64,000 bases of DNA from Pusillimonas noertemannii. GTDB lineage: Bacteria; Pseudomonadota; Gammaproteobacteria; Burkholderiales; Burkholderiaceae_B. The stretch's first letter is position 1. Each line of letters opens with the position of its first letter. The stretch spans positions 63,064-127,063 of the forward strand of contig NZ_QEKO01000002.1 in NCBI RefSeq assembly GCF_003096595.1, written 5' to 3'. The notes beneath the pieces were generated by a model. The model was given only the letters and a program-made list of their open reading frames with translations. It made no database searches and was not told the origin of the DNA. The position numbers were made by a program, and so were the translations under genes. This document shows, piece after piece, positions 44,325 through 52,931 of this stretch.

Positions 44325-45614
44325 TCACAAACGCAGGTCGGATTCGTCGGCCGACATGATGTACTTGAGATCGTAAAGCACGTGCTGGTCCTTGCCCAGC
44401 GCGCGTATGGCCTGCGCGCCCATTTCAAGGAATTGCTTGTGCGCCACCGCCACGATGACCGCATCGTAGGCGCCCGCGCCAGGCGTCTTGATGGGCGTGA
44501 TGCCGTATTCGTGCACGGCCTCGGCCGCATCGATCCAGGGGTCGTAGACGTCTACATCGATGTTGTATTCGCCCAGCTCGCGCACAATGTCGACCACACG
44601 CGTGTTGCGCAGGTCGGGGCAGTTTTCCTTGAAGGCCAGGCCCATGACCAGTACCCTGGAGCCCTGCACCTGGATGCGGCGCTTGGTCATGGCCTTGACC
44701 AGCTGCGACACGACATAGCTGCCCATGCCGTCGTTCAGGCGGCGGCCGGCCAGGATGATCTCGGGGTGGTAGCCGATGGCCTGCGCCTTGTGGGTAAGGT
44801 AGTAAGGGTCGACGCCGATGCAGTGCCCGCCCACCAGGCCCGGACGGAAAGGCAGGAAGTTCCACTTGGTGCCGGCCGCTTCGAGCACGGCCTGGGTATC
44901 GATGCCCAGGCGGTTGAAGATGAGCGCCAGCTCGTTGATGAGGGCGATATTGACATCGCGCTGCGTATTCTCGATGACCTTGGCGGCTTCGGCCACCCGG
45001 ATCGACGAGGCCTTGTGAGTGCCCGCGGTGATGATCTGGCCGTAAAGCTGGTCGACCAGTTCGGCCACTTCGGGCGTAGAGCCCGACGTGACCTTCTTGA
45101 TGGTGGAAACGCGGTGCTGCTTGTCGCCCGGATTGATTCGCTCGGGGCTGTAGCCGGCGTAGAAATCTTCATTGAAGCGCAGGCCGGACACCCGCTCGAG
45201 CACCGGCACGCAATCTTCTTCGGTGGCGCCGGGATACACGGTGGATTCATAAATAACGATGTCGCCGCGCTTGAGCACCTTGCCCAGGGTTTCGCTGGCG
45301 CGTACAAGCGGCGTAAGGTCAGGCTGCTTGTATTCGTCGATGGGCGTGGGGACCGTCACGATGTAGACATTGGCCCGCGCAAGCATCTCGGCCTCATGCG
45401 TGAATTCGAGCTGGCTGGCCTGCGCCAGTTCTTCAGCGTCGACCTCGAGCGTGTGGTCCCTGCCCTCTTTCAGCTCGGCGATGCGCTGCGCATTGATGTC
45501 AAAGCCCAGGACCGGGCGCTTCTTGCCGAATTCCACGGCCAAAGGCAGGCCTACATAGCCCAGGCCCACAACGGCCAGTTTCACGTCTTGAAGTTGCAAA
45601 ATCGAATCTCCCAC
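44325..45614 (-). CDS. tviB: UDP-N-acetyl-D-glucosamine 6-dehydrogenase (TviB/WbpO family)
   Basis: The 429-residue nucleotide-sugar dehydrogenase oxidises UDP-GlcNAc (or UDP-GalNAc) to the uronic acid. It has the NAD motif [20 protein letters not shown] (about 12-31), [12 protein letters not shown], the catalytic cysteine in [12 protein letters not shown] (about 265-276) and [14 protein letters not shown]. It is the second gene of the polysaccharide operon. TviB and WbpO cannot be told apart by eye; the symbol is by similarity to the Vi-antigen pair. Confidence 0.92.
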   Translation of the reverse strand: MGDSILQLQDVKLAVVGLGYVGLPLAVEFGKKRPVLGFDINAQRIAELKEGRDHTLEVDAEELAQASQLEFTHEAEMLARANVYIVTVPTPIDEYKQPDLTPLVRASETLGKVLKRGDIVIYESTVYPGATEEDCVPVLERVSGLRFNEDFYAGYSPERINPGDKQHRVSTIKKVTSGSTPEVAELVDQLYGQIITAGTHKASSIRVAEAAKVIENTQRDVNIALINELALIFNRLGIDTQAVLEAAGTKWNFLPFRPGLVGGHCIGVDPYYLTHKAQAIGYHPEIILAGRRLNDGMGSYVVSQLVKAMTKRRIQVQGSRVLVMGLAFKENCPDLRNTRVVDIVRELGEYNIDVDVYDPWIDAAEAVHEYGITPIKTPGAGAYDAVIVAVAHKQFLEMGAQAIRALGKDQHVLYDLKYIMSADESDLRL

Positions 45615-45700
45615 GTTGAGCTGTCGAAAACAATATTAATAGGTTCGCGGGCCAAAGCGCACGCCCGGACAGCCCGGGGCGGCACGAGCCCGCGCCAGAG

Positions 45701-46837
45701 TCAGTTCTTGTCGCGGCTGTTGCGCCCCAGCGAGGGCAGAAGCAGCCAGGCCGGGCGCCGCCACGATACGAGCCGCGTATAGATCCAGATGTAGACGGCG
45801 GCAAACACCACCAGGCTGATGCAGAGAATGACCGGGTTGTCCCACCAGATGGTGGCCGGAGCCAGCCCGATCAGCGTCAGGACCCACAGGTAGGGCGAAG
45901 CCATGGCGTTGCACAGCGCCGGCACGGCGTGGCGGCTGTCGCGGCTGAAGGTGACCCGCACCAGGCGCCGGAAAACCAGCTGGTGCAAGTGCAGGGCATC
46001 GGGCTGGTCGACCGGCGTGCCGCGCTTGAAGCGCCGCCGCCAGATCGAGAACAGGGTTTCGAACACCGGATAGAACACCGCCGCCAGGGCATAGAAAGGC
46101 GATACGCCCGGATTGCGCACCACCAGTTGCACGGCCAGCGAAGCCAGCATGAAGCCCAGGAAATACGCGCCGCCGTCGCCCAGGAACACCCGCCCGAACG
46201 GAAAGTTCCAGACCAGGAAGCCCAGGGTGGCCGAGGCAAGCGCCGCAGCGATGAGGAAGATGGGAATATCCTGCACCTGCAGGGCGACCAGCCCGATGGA
46301 AAGCGCCATAAGGGTGGCCACCATGCCGGCCAGCCCATTCATGCCGTCGACGATATTGAGCGCATGGGTACAGCCGCCCACCGCCACCACCGTGACGACC
46401 AGCGAAATGGGCCAGAACGAAAGCAGCCAATCAAGCCCCGGCACACCTACGCGCGACACGCCTCCCAGCAGCCACCAGGCAATGGCGGCCGAAACAAAGG
46501 CGGCCACAAGGCGCTTGCCCGCACCGACTTCCTTGGTGATGTCTTCGAGCAGGCCCGCTACGAATACCGGCATGGCCGCAATGAACAGCACCGGCCACAG
46601 CCAGGTCAGTGTCATGTTGCTGGGGCCCAGCACCAGCAAGCCCGCCAGGCTGCCCGCGACCACGGCCAGCCCCCCCACCCGCGGCGCGGCGCGCGCATGC
46701 GAGGCCTGGGGCTTGGACATGTCGGAGTCGCCCGTGAACGCGCCATGCCAGCGCTCGGACGCAACAATGAGCCCCCCGACCGTGAAGGCCACGATACAAA
46801 TGTACAGCCAGGTTAGAGTGTCCCAGGTTTGAGGCAC
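45701..46837 (-). CDS. Undecaprenyl-phosphate glycosyltransferase, MraY/WecA/WbpL family
   Basis: The 378-residue membrane protein transfers a sugar phosphate (probably GlcNAc- or GalNAc-type) to undecaprenyl phosphate to start the repeat unit. About ten helices are visible. Family motifs are GLLEDITKEVG, NIVDGMNGLAG (about 165-175), FPFGRVFLGDGGAYFLGF (about 214-231) and the cytoplasmic HLHQL. It is the first gene of the operon. The start is GTG with a GGAG site about ten bases upstream. Confidence 0.9.
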   Translation of the reverse strand: MPQTWDTLTWLYICIVAFTVGGLIVASERWHGAFTGDSDMSKPQASHARAAPRVGGLAVVAGSLAGLLVLGPSNMTLTWLWPVLFIAAMPVFVAGLLEDITKEVGAGKRLVAAFVSAAIAWWLLGGVSRVGVPGLDWLLSFWPISLVVTVVAVGGCTHALNIVDGMNGLAGMVATLMALSIGLVALQVQDIPIFLIAAALASATLGFLVWNFPFGRVFLGDGGAYFLGFMLASLAVQLVVRNPGVSPFYALAAVFYPVFETLFSIWRRRFKRGTPVDQPDALHLHQLVFRRLVRVTFSRDSRHAVPALCNAMASPYLWVLTLIGLAPATIWWDNPVILCISLVVFAAVYIWIYTRLVSWRRPAWLLLPSLGRNSRDKN

Positions 46838-47060
46838 GACCAGAGAGCTCCCGCTATGTTGTTAAGGACAATTCCGCTTCGCCGCCGAACCAGAATGAGC
46901 AACCATCATTATGAGCCGAAATTGTAACAGTAGGGGCAAACCCTAAAAGAAATATGCAACGAAACATGTGGCCTGCCGCGAAACAGGCACGAGGCATCTT
47001 CTTCGGAATTCTAGGGCCAAACAGGGAGGACAGGCCTATAAAAATGGGGCCACGGCGCAC
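46838..47060. other. Non-coding leader upstream of the polysaccharide operon
   Basis: About 220 bases between the operon's first gene and the terminator at 47061-47098. I see no gene here: a 68-codon minus-strand frame (46854-47060) lacks a recognisable product or ribosome-binding site. A promoter for the operon may lie here (a TACAAT box on the minus strand at about 46924-46929), but no matching -35 box is convincing. Confidence 0.4.
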
Positions 47061-47098
47061 AAAGAAAAAAAAAGCCCGAGATCGTGAGATCTCGGGCT
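47061..47098 (-). terminator. Strong intrinsic terminator of the candidate RNA
   Basis: A perfect 11-bp stem (47073-47083 with 47088-47098, loop TCAC on the minus strand) is followed by nine U on the minus strand. This is the best terminator in the window, though no ordinary gene ends at it. Confidence 0.88.
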
Positions 47099-47229
47099 AA
47101 ATCCACCAAAGGAGGAGGGTGGAGGAGACAACCGTGGCATGTCGGGCTACAAAAGCTTTACTGCTTGAGCCGCCGTGACTGGAAGTTTTGTTAAGGGTTT
47201 ACCTCTACAATCACGTTTCGACATCCGAT
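47065..47229 (-). ncRNA. Candidate small regulatory RNA or leader RNA with anti-Shine-Dalgarno hairpin loop
   Basis: A near-consensus promoter predicts a start at about 47229 and a strong intrinsic terminator ends the RNA at about 47065, giving some 165 nucleotides. Just before the terminator a hairpin (47102-47107 paired with 47118-47123) exposes the ten-base loop CUCCUCCUUU, the exact complement of an ideal ribosome-binding site. More CCUCC sequence follows in 47124-47127. This design is typical of CCUCC-loop sRNAs that block translation initiation. Because the RNA is on the same strand and upstream of the polysaccharide operon, a leader/attenuator is the alternative. I know of no named family that fits. 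Confidence 0.65.
47147..47224 (-). CDS. Possible 25-residue small protein or leader peptide
   Basis: An ATG five bases from the predicted transcript start opens a 25-codon frame (MSKRDCRGKPLTKLPVTAAQ, then AVKLL) that ends 48 bases before the terminator stem. It is basic and has no recognised family. There is no room for a normal ribosome-binding site, so it would be read almost leaderless. It may be chance. Confidence 0.25.
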   Translation of the reverse strand: MSKRDCRGKPLTKLPVTAAQAVKLL

Positions 47230-47235
47230 AACTAA

Positions 47236-47264
47236 ATTATATAGCATCAAATGGTGCAATGCAA
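47236..47264 (-). promoter_or_regulatory. Near-consensus sigma-70 promoter
   Basis: On the minus strand TTGCAT (47264-47259) and a perfect TATAAT (47241-47236) are separated by exactly 17 bases, in an AT-rich stretch. Transcription would start near 47229 and produce the RNA described at 47065-47229. Confidence 0.75.
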
Positions 47265-47394
47265 GAAACTTCTTAAAACTGTCGTATCTGGAGCGACTGG
47301 CGCTTTCGATACCGCTTTCTTGCAACCACAACTGCAGTATACCTAGGGGAAACCCGAATGGCAAGAAAAATAAAAAAGCGGTTCGACTAATTCG

Positions 47395-47425
47395 TTACAA
47401 AACAACAACAGGCCGTGGGCGGCCT
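47395..47425 (-). terminator. coq7 terminator
   Basis: A 6-bp stem (47410-47415 with 47420-47425, 4-base loop) lies 17 bases after the coq7 stop and is followed on the minus strand by GTTGTTGTTTTG. It is a plausible intrinsic terminator. Between it and the promoter at 47264 (about 130 bases) I see no gene. Confidence 0.6.
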
Positions 47426-47442
47426 TCTGGCGAGCCACTTTG

Positions 47443-48135
47443 CTAAATGCGATATGCGGTCGTGGTCATGACCTTCGACATGGCGCGCATTGCCAGCCGT
47501 ACGGGCAGGGACAAGCGCCGGGCGCCTTCCCTTTGCGCCGTGGCGCGATGATCGATCTCGTCGCTGCGCATCTGTTCGACGATGCGGCGCGAACGTTCGT
47601 CGGCAGCCGGAAGCTGGGTAAGATGCCCATCGAGATGCTGCTCGACCTGGGCTTCGGTTTCGGCCATGAATCCCAGGTTGCGCGCCGTGCCGGCCCGGCT
47701 GGCGGCCAGCCCCAAAGCGAACGATCCCGCGTACCACAAGGGGTTCAGGTAGCTGGGGCGGCTTTTCAGTTCGTCCAGCCTGTCGCCGCACCAGGCCAGG
47801 TGGTCGACCTCTTCGGCTGCTGCGCGCAGCAGCAGCGCTCGGGCTGCCGAGTCTTTGCACAACAAGGCCTGGCCCCGGTACAGCGCCTGCGCGCACACTT
47901 CGCCCACATGGTTGACGCGCATCAGCCCTGCCGCGTGCCGCTGCTCGGCCTCTGACAACGCAGGTTCGCCGCGCTGCCGACCTGCCGGATTCGGCCGGCT
48001 GGCCTGCGCCGCGCCCGACAGCACCTGCAGAGCGCGGCCCGCTTCGGCCAGGACGGCGTCCAGCCCGCGCAAAGAGCGCGCCGGCATGCCGGCCGCGGAT
48101 GAGGCTTGAGCCTGGGATACGTTGGATTCGGCCAT
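47443..48135 (-). CDS. coq7: 2-octaprenyl-3-methyl-6-methoxy-1,4-benzoquinol hydroxylase (Coq7)
   Basis: Coq7 performs one of the ring hydroxylations of ubiquinone synthesis with a di-iron site. The 230-residue protein has an N-terminal variable segment and the ferritin-like core with [18 protein letters not shown] (Glu-x2-His type ligands), [31 protein letters not shown] and [13 protein letters not shown] start at the ATG at 48135, which has AGAGGG upstream; the in-frame codon at 48153 is TTG. Confidence 0.92.
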   Translation of the reverse strand: MAESNVSQAQASSAAGMPARSLRGLDAVLAEAGRALQVLSGAAQASRPNPAGRQRGEPALSEAEQRHAAGLMRVNHVGEVCAQALYRGQALLCKDSAARALLLRAAAEEVDHLAWCGDRLDELKSRPSYLNPLWYAGSFALGLAASRAGTARNLGFMAETEAQVEQHLDGHLTQLPAADERSRRIVEQMRSDEIDHRATAQREGARRLSLPVRLAMRAMSKVMTTTAYRI

Positions 48136-48153
48136 AATGCCCTCTTGCGTCAA

Positions 48154-48382
48154 CTAGGTTCTACCCTGACATGATATAAAAATTCAGCGCCGGCCGCAGG
48201 AACTGCGGCGCTTTCAGCCCAGGCCCGGAGCCGGGCTTCCGCACTGTCCGGTCGCAGCTATGCGATGTCGCCGCCATGCGCGCGCCGGGCAGTACCGCAA
48301 CGACGCTTGCGCTATGATTGACCTCTTGCGGACCGGCTTGTTTCCGGTCCATTCAGACATATATCCAGGCAACGAGACTCAA
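48154..48382. other. Divergent intergenic region coq7/osmC with two hairpins
   Basis: Two GC-rich hairpins lie here: 48186-48192 with 48206-48212 (with an inner GCAG/CTGC stem), and 48223-48228 with 48231-48236. A TATAAA box at about 48174-48179 on the plus strand could be a -10 for the OsmC gene. I see no additional gene. An upstream extension of the OsmC frame to 48260 looks non-coding. Confidence 0.4.
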
Positions 48383-48805
48383 ATGGAATGCACTGTAGAT
48401 TGGGGCGGCCCGGAAGGCATGCTTTTCGTCGCACGCACGGGCAGCGGGCATGTTACCGCCATGGACGGCGCCCCCGACGGCGGCGGCCACAACCTGGCGC
48501 CGCGCCCTATGGAAATGATGCTGGCCGGCGCGGGCGGCTGTGCCGCCTACGACGTCGTGCTCATCCTCAAGCGCGGGCGGCACGCAATCAAGGGCTGCCA
48601 GGTCAAGCTCGAGGCCGAACGGGCCGAAACCGACCCCAAGGTGTTCACCAGGATCCACTTCGCGTTCTCCGTCACGGGCACGGGCCTGCCCCAGGCGGCC
48701 GTCGAGCGGGCCGTCAAGCTTTCTCACGAAAAGTACTGCTCCGCCTCGGCCATGCTTGCCCAGACGGCCGAGATCACGCATTCGGTCTCCATCCACGAGG
48801 CCTGA
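48383..48805 (+). CDS. OsmC/Ohr-family protein
   Basis: The 140-residue protein has the OsmC fold. It shows NLAPRPMEMMLAGAGGCAAYDVVLILKR, where the reactive cysteine of the family falls in AGGCAAYDV, and a second cysteine in HEKYCSASAML near the C-terminus, matching the two-cysteine peroxidase pattern. It probably detoxifies organic hydroperoxides, although the YhfA-like branch has unknown function. I chose the ATG at 48383 because the domain begins directly there. It is divergent from coq7. Confidence 0.82.
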   Translation: MECTVDWGGPEGMLFVARTGSGHVTAMDGAPDGGGHNLAPRPMEMMLAGAGGCAAYDVVLILKRGRHAIKGCQVKLEAERAETDPKVFTRIHFAFSVTGTGLPQAAVERAVKLSHEKYCSASAMLAQTAEITHSVSIHEA

Positions 48806-48873
48806 AGCGCCGGCACGTGCCTGGCACGGCTGAAACCGCCGGCCCACCCACTTGAAAACCTCTTTTTCGATCG

Positions 48874-49674
48874 ATGACCATGCAACAGTACGAAGACTTC
48901 ATGCGCCATGTATACGAACATGGCACCAGCAAGACCGATCGCACCGGCACGGGCACGCGCTCGATCTTCGGCCACCAGATGCGTTTCGATCTGAGCCAGG
49001 GCTTTCCGCTGGTTACCACTAAAAAACTGCACACCAAAAGCATCTTCATCGAACTGCTGTGGTTCTTGCGCGGCAGTTCCAATGTGCGCTGGCTTCAAGA
49101 GCGCGGGGTCTCGATCTGGGACGAGTGGGCCGATGCCAATGGCGACCTTGGGCCGGTCTACGGCGTGCAATGGCGCTCGTGGCCCACGCCCGACGGGCGC
49201 CACATCGACCAGATCTCGAACGTGCTGCGGCAAATACGTGAAAATCCCGACTCGCGCAGGCTCATCGTGTCGGCCTGGAACGTCTCCGACATTCCCAACA
49301 TGGCCCTGCCGCCCTGCCACGCCTTTTTCCAGTTCTACGTGGCCGACGGCAAGCTGTCCTGCCAGCTGTACCAGCGCAGCGCCGACATATTCCTGGGCGT
49401 GCCCTTCAACATCGCCAGCTATGCCCTGCTTACCCACATGGTGGCGCAGCAGTGCGACCTAGAGGTGGGCGACTTCATCTGGACCGGCGGCGACTGCCAT
49501 CTGTACAGCAACCACTTCGAGCAGGTCGAACTGCAGCTGTCCCGCGCGCCCCATCCCTATCCGCGCCTGAACATCAAGCGCAAGCCGGCCAGCCTGTTCG
49601 AGTACGAATACGAAGACTTCGAAATCGTCGACTATCAGTTCCATCCGCACATCAAGGCCCCTGTCGCCGTCTGA
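48874..49674 (+). CDS. thyA: Thymidylate synthase
   Basis: ThyA methylates dUMP to dTMP, turning methylenetetrahydrofolate into dihydrofolate. The 266-residue enzyme has [19 protein letters not shown], the catalytic cysteine in [14 protein letters not shown] (about residue 148) and the folate-binding [18 protein letters not shown]. It lies 20 bases before the folA fusion gene, whose DHFR recycles the dihydrofolate made here. Confidence 0.98.
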   Translation: MTMQQYEDFMRHVYEHGTSKTDRTGTGTRSIFGHQMRFDLSQGFPLVTTKKLHTKSIFIELLWFLRGSSNVRWLQERGVSIWDEWADANGDLGPVYGVQWRSWPTPDGRHIDQISNVLRQIRENPDSRRLIVSAWNVSDIPNMALPPCHAFFQFYVADGKLSCQLYQRSADIFLGVPFNIASYALLTHMVAQQCDLEVGDFIWTGGDCHLYSNHFEQVELQLSRAPHPYPRLNIKRKPASLFEYEYEDFEIVDYQFHPHIKAPVAV

Positions 49675-49694
49675 CCTTCACACAAGGCATTGCC

Positions 49695-51587
49695 ATGGCC
49701 CAGCCCCACATCAAGTTGGTCGTCGCCTATTCCACCAACCGGGTCATAGGCCGCGACAACGACCTGCCCTGGCGCCTGCCGGGCGACCTGGCGCACTTCA
49801 AGCGCAGCACCATGGGCCAGCCCATCGTCATGGGCCGCAAGACCTGGGAATCGCTGGGGCGGCCACTGCCGGGCCGGCCCAATCTCGTCATCAGCCGCGA
49901 CCCAGCCTATGCGGCCGAAGGCGCGCGCACGTTCACCTCGCTGGCTCAGGCCCTGGCGGCTTGCGAAGGCGAAGCCACGGCCTGCGTCATCGGCGGCGCG
50001 CAGATATTCAAGGAAGCCCTGCCCCTGGCCGATGAAATCATCGCCACCGAAATCCATGCGACGGTGGACGGCGACGTGTTTTTTCCGGCTCTGCCCGCCA
50101 ATGAATGGCAAGAGAAAGAACGCCGGCCCCAGCCTGAAGAAAACGGCTATCGCTACGACTTCGTCGTGTATTGCCGCCAGGGCAGCGACGCTGCGCGCAA
50201 AGCCGATGACACAGTTGAGCCTGCCACAGACAGCACGGAAAACGCGCTGAAGGCCGCCGATTCCGCCGACGACGGCTCTGCGCCGGAACTCGCCCATCTG
50301 TGGATGCCCTTCACCGCCAACCGGCAGTTCAAGCAGAAGCCTCGCCTGCTCAGCAGCGCCCAGGGCATGTACTACCACGATATGGACGGCCGCCGCATCC
50401 TGGACGGCACAGCCGGGCTGTGGTGCGTCAATGCCGGGCACGGAAGAAGCGAGATCGTGCAGGCCATTTCCAGCCAGGCCGCGCAGCTGGACTATGCGCC
50501 GGGCTTCCAGATGGGCCACCCGCAAGCCTTCGAGGCCGCCACAGCGGTAGCCCGGATCATGCCGCCCCAGTTGGATCGCATCTTCTTCACCAATTCGGGC
50601 TCAGAGTCGGTGGACACCGCCCTGAAGATCGCCCTGGCCTACCATCGCAGCCGCGGCGAAGGCCAGCGCACGCGCTTCATAGGCCGCGAGCGCGGCTACC
50701 ATGGCGTCGGCTTCGGCGGCATTTCGGTAGGCGGCATCACGGCCAACCGCAAGGCCTACTCGGGCGCCCTGCTGCCCGCCGTCGACCATCTGCCGCATAC
50801 CCATAACCTGCAGCACAACGCCTTTTCGAAAGGCCTGCCCGAATGGGGTGCTCACCTGGCCGACGAACTCGAGCGCCTGGTCGCATTGCACGACCCCTCG
50901 ACCATTGCCGCCGTCATCGTCGAACCGCTGGCGGGCTCGGCCGGCGTGCTGCTGCCGCCTAAGGGCTATCTCGAGAAGTTGCGCGCCATTACCGCGCGCC
51001 ATGGCATTTTGCTTATCTTCGACGAAGTCATCACCGGCTTCGGCAGGCTGGGCTCCGCCACGGCCAGCGAGTATTTCGGCATTACCCCCGACCTGCTTAC
51101 CCTGGCCAAGGGGCTGAGCAACGCGGCCGTGCCCTGCGGCGCCGTGGCCGTGCACCGCGACGTCCACGACAGCATCGTGGGCCAGGCGGCCCAGGGCATC
51201 GAACTGTTCCACGGCTATACCTATTCGGGGCATCCCCTGGCCGCCGCGGCTATCCGGGCGACTCTGGACATTTATGAACGCGAGCGCCTGTTCGAACGCG
51301 CCGCAAGGCTGTCGCCCTATTTTGAACAAGCCGCGCACGGCCTGCGCGGCGCGCGCCATGTCGCGGACGTGCGCAACCTGGGCCTGGTTGCCGGCGTGGA
51401 ACTGCAAGGCCGCGAGGACGCACCGGGCGCGCGCGCCGCCGAGGCCTTCCAGGCCTGCTACGAACAGGGCGTGCTGCTGCGCTACACGGGCGACACCCTG
51501 GCGCTCTCGCCCCCCCTGATCATCGACGAAGGCCAGATCGAGCAATTGTTCGGCACGCTCAAGGCAGTATTGGACAAGATAGCCTGA
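49695..51587 (+). CDS. folA: Dihydrofolate reductase fused to class III aminotransferase
   Basis: One uninterrupted frame of 630 codons encodes two enzymes. Residues 1-162 are a complete dihydrofolate reductase: LVVAYSTNRVIGRDNDLPWR, the catalytic acid Asp31 in RLPGDLAHFK, VMGRKTWESLG, CVIGGAQIFKEAL, ending YDFVVYCR. An acidic Ala/Asp/Glu-rich linker (about 163-195) leads into a full omega-amino-acid:pyruvate-type aminotransferase (about 196-630). The aminotransferase has HLWMPFTANRQFK, FFTNSGSESVDTALK, the cofactor aspartate Asp443 in FDEVITGFGR and the PLP lysine Lys472 in LAKGLSNA. Both active sites look intact. DHFR is normally a stand-alone protein of about 160 residues. A lost stop codon (or a base-call error) between two adjacent genes must be excluded; the linker has no obvious internal start with a ribosome-binding site. 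Confidence 0.9.
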   Translation: MAQPHIKLVVAYSTNRVIGRDNDLPWRLPGDLAHFKRSTMGQPIVMGRKTWESLGRPLPGRPNLVISRDPAYAAEGARTFTSLAQALAACEGEATACVIGGAQIFKEALPLADEIIATEIHATVDGDVFFPALPANEWQEKERRPQPEENGYRYDFVVYCRQGSDAARKADDTVEPATDSTENALKAADSADDGSAPELAHLWMPFTANRQFKQKPRLLSSAQGMYYHDMDGRRILDGTAGLWCVNAGHGRSEIVQAISSQAAQLDYAPGFQMGHPQAFEAATAVARIMPPQLDRIFFTNSGSESVDTALKIALAYHRSRGEGQRTRFIGRERGYHGVGFGGISVGGITANRKAYSGALLPAVDHLPHTHNLQHNAFSKGLPEWGAHLADELERLVALHDPSTIAAVIVEPLAGSAGVLLPPKGYLEKLRAITARHGILLIFDEVITGFGRLGSATASEYFGITPDLLTLAKGLSNAAVPCGAVAVHRDVHDSIVGQAAQGIELFHGYTYSGHPLAAAAIRATLDIYERERLFERAARLSPYFEQAAHGLRGARHVADVRNLGLVAGVELQGREDAPGARAAEAFQACYEQGVLLRYTGDTLALSPPLIIDEGQIEQLFGTLKAVLDKIA

Positions 51588-51607
51588 AAAAGCGCCGGGC
51601 CGCTTTC
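51587..51607 (-). terminator. Shared hairpin between the folA fusion and the barrel gene
   Basis: AAAGCG (51589-51594) pairs with CGCTTT (51601-51606) across a GC loop between the two convergent stops. On the minus strand a run of five T follows, making it a short intrinsic terminator for the barrel gene and the gcv operon. Confidence 0.5.
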
Positions 51608-52931
51608 AGAAAGTGTAGGTAACGAGAAGCTGGCCCCACAGGTTTCCGCTACTCGTGCCGATCTGGCTGCCTCCGCTTGCATCGTCGTACCGAGGCTTGT
51701 ACCAGCCGATGACGGGCATGATATAGAAACTGCCCGCCCGCCATTCGGCGTACAGATCGATTTCATGGGCGTCCAGCCGGCCCAGCGACTTGTTCAGGGA
51801 ACTGAAGCGGTAGGCCAGCAGGCCGAAGCTCAGCCGTTCACCCGCGGAAACCCTGACGTTGACGTGATGCACCTTGGCATTGCTGTTGAACGGGCCGGCG
51901 TAATTGCCGGCCAGCTCGCCCTGCACCCAGGTGCCCAGGCCGCGCACATTGCCATAGAACAAAGGATCGAAGCGATCCGAAAAATAGCTGTAGCGATAGT
52001 TGACGCTGGGCTTGCCGGGCAGATCTGAGAAAGTCCACCCTATCTCGCCATACCAGGCCCTTTCCGCTCCCGTGTGCCTGCGCTGATGCGCGTACTCGGC
52101 CGAGACGAAGAGATTGCGTATGCCCAGGTTTCCATGGCCGCGCAAGCTGTAGGTCTTGACGCCCTTGCGGTCGCGCGTATCGAGCTCGGCATCGCTGTCG
52201 AGAATATCGACATAGGCCAGGCTCAGGGTGGCCTCTTCCGATTGCCCTTCCAGCAAGGCAACGGCCAGCTCCGGTTTGCCCTGGCCCGGGTTGTTCGACT
52301 TCAGCCACATCAGTTCGCCGGCCAGGCCCCGGTCGCCGCCCAGGCGCAAGGCGGCCGTTTGCGCAAAGGCGTTCTCGGGCGCCAGGTAATAAGCCCCGCC
52401 CCGGTCCAGCACCCCGCCCGAAATTTCCCGGCCCATGCTGAGGCCGTCCTTGGCGATCAGGAAGCCGTCGCCAAGCATGAGCCGCTGGCGCCCCACTGAA
52501 AAGCGCAGCCCGTCCTTGCCCAGTGCGGGAAACAGGAAGCCCGAGCGCCAGCCGACATAGGCTTCGGAAAGCGCTGTCGCACGCTCGCGGCCGCTGGTCC
52601 ATCCGGCGGGATCGCCGTCGCCGAACGTGCCCTTGGCCAGGCCTGTGACGCCGCCGTACAGTTGGCTTGCCATCGACAGGTTTCGCACGCCCCGCAAGCC
52701 GAGCTTGACGTAGCCCTCTTGCCACGTAGAAGAGCCCTTGCCGCGAAGCCCCGACTGCTGATAATTGCGCTGGCTGTGGTAGGCGCCGGCGCCCACCTGG
52801 AAGTCGAGATGCAGTTCACCCGTCTCGGAATCGATCATCTGCTCGGCACACGCCATGCCAGGACCACCAAGCAGCAAGGCGGTGGAAAGCGCAACGCATG
52901 CGCAAGACAGCTTTCCGCATTCAAGGAACAT
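51606..52931 (-). CDS. Outer-membrane beta-barrel protein, alginate-export/porin-like
   Basis: The 441-residue protein has a signal peptide (about 1-29, ending MACAEQ) and alternating beta-strand patterns throughout, ending with the outer-membrane signature LLVTYTF (terminal Phe). The stretch RFDPLFYGNVRGLGTWVQGE and NSNAKVHHVNVRVS resembles the alginate-export family of barrels. The substrate is unknown. It starts six bases after the gcvP stop, on the same strand, so it appears to be the last gene of the glycine cleavage operon. Confidence 0.78.
   Translation of the reverse strand: MFLECGKLSCACVALSTALLLGGPGMACAEQMIDSETGELHLDFQVGAGAYHSQRNYQQSGLRGKGSSTWQEGYVKLGLRGVRNLSMASQLYGGVTGLAKGTFGDGDPAGWTSGRERATALSEAYVGWRSGFLFPALGKDGLRFSVGRQRLMLGDGFLIAKDGLSMGREISGGVLDRGGAYYLAPENAFAQTAALRLGGDRGLAGELMWLKSNNPGQGKPELAVALLEGQSEEATLSLAYVDILDSDAELDTRDRKGVKTYSLRGHGNLGIRNLFVSAEYAHQRRHTGAERAWYGEIGWTFSDLPGKPSVNYRYSYFSDRFDPLFYGNVRGLGTWVQGELAGNYAGPFNSNAKVHHVNVRVSAGERLSFGLLAYRFSSLNKSLGRLDAHEIDLYAEWRAGSFYIMPVIGWYKPRYDDASGGSQIGTSSGNLWGQLLVTYTF

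Noticed and set aside
44325-45614. UDP-glucose 6-dehydrogenase (Ugd)
   Set aside because: The N-terminus, the [10 protein letters not shown] active site and the adjacent WbpP/TviC-type epimerase fit the UDP-HexNAc (TviB/WbpO) branch better.
46854-47060. 68-codon minus-strand frame upstream of the polysaccharide operon
   Set aside because: No ribosome-binding site, no recognisable product, and it starts just past a strong terminator.
49452-49694. Upstream extension of the folA fusion frame into thyA
   Set aside because: This part is an out-of-frame reading of thyA; the DHFR domain begins exactly at the ATG at 49695.
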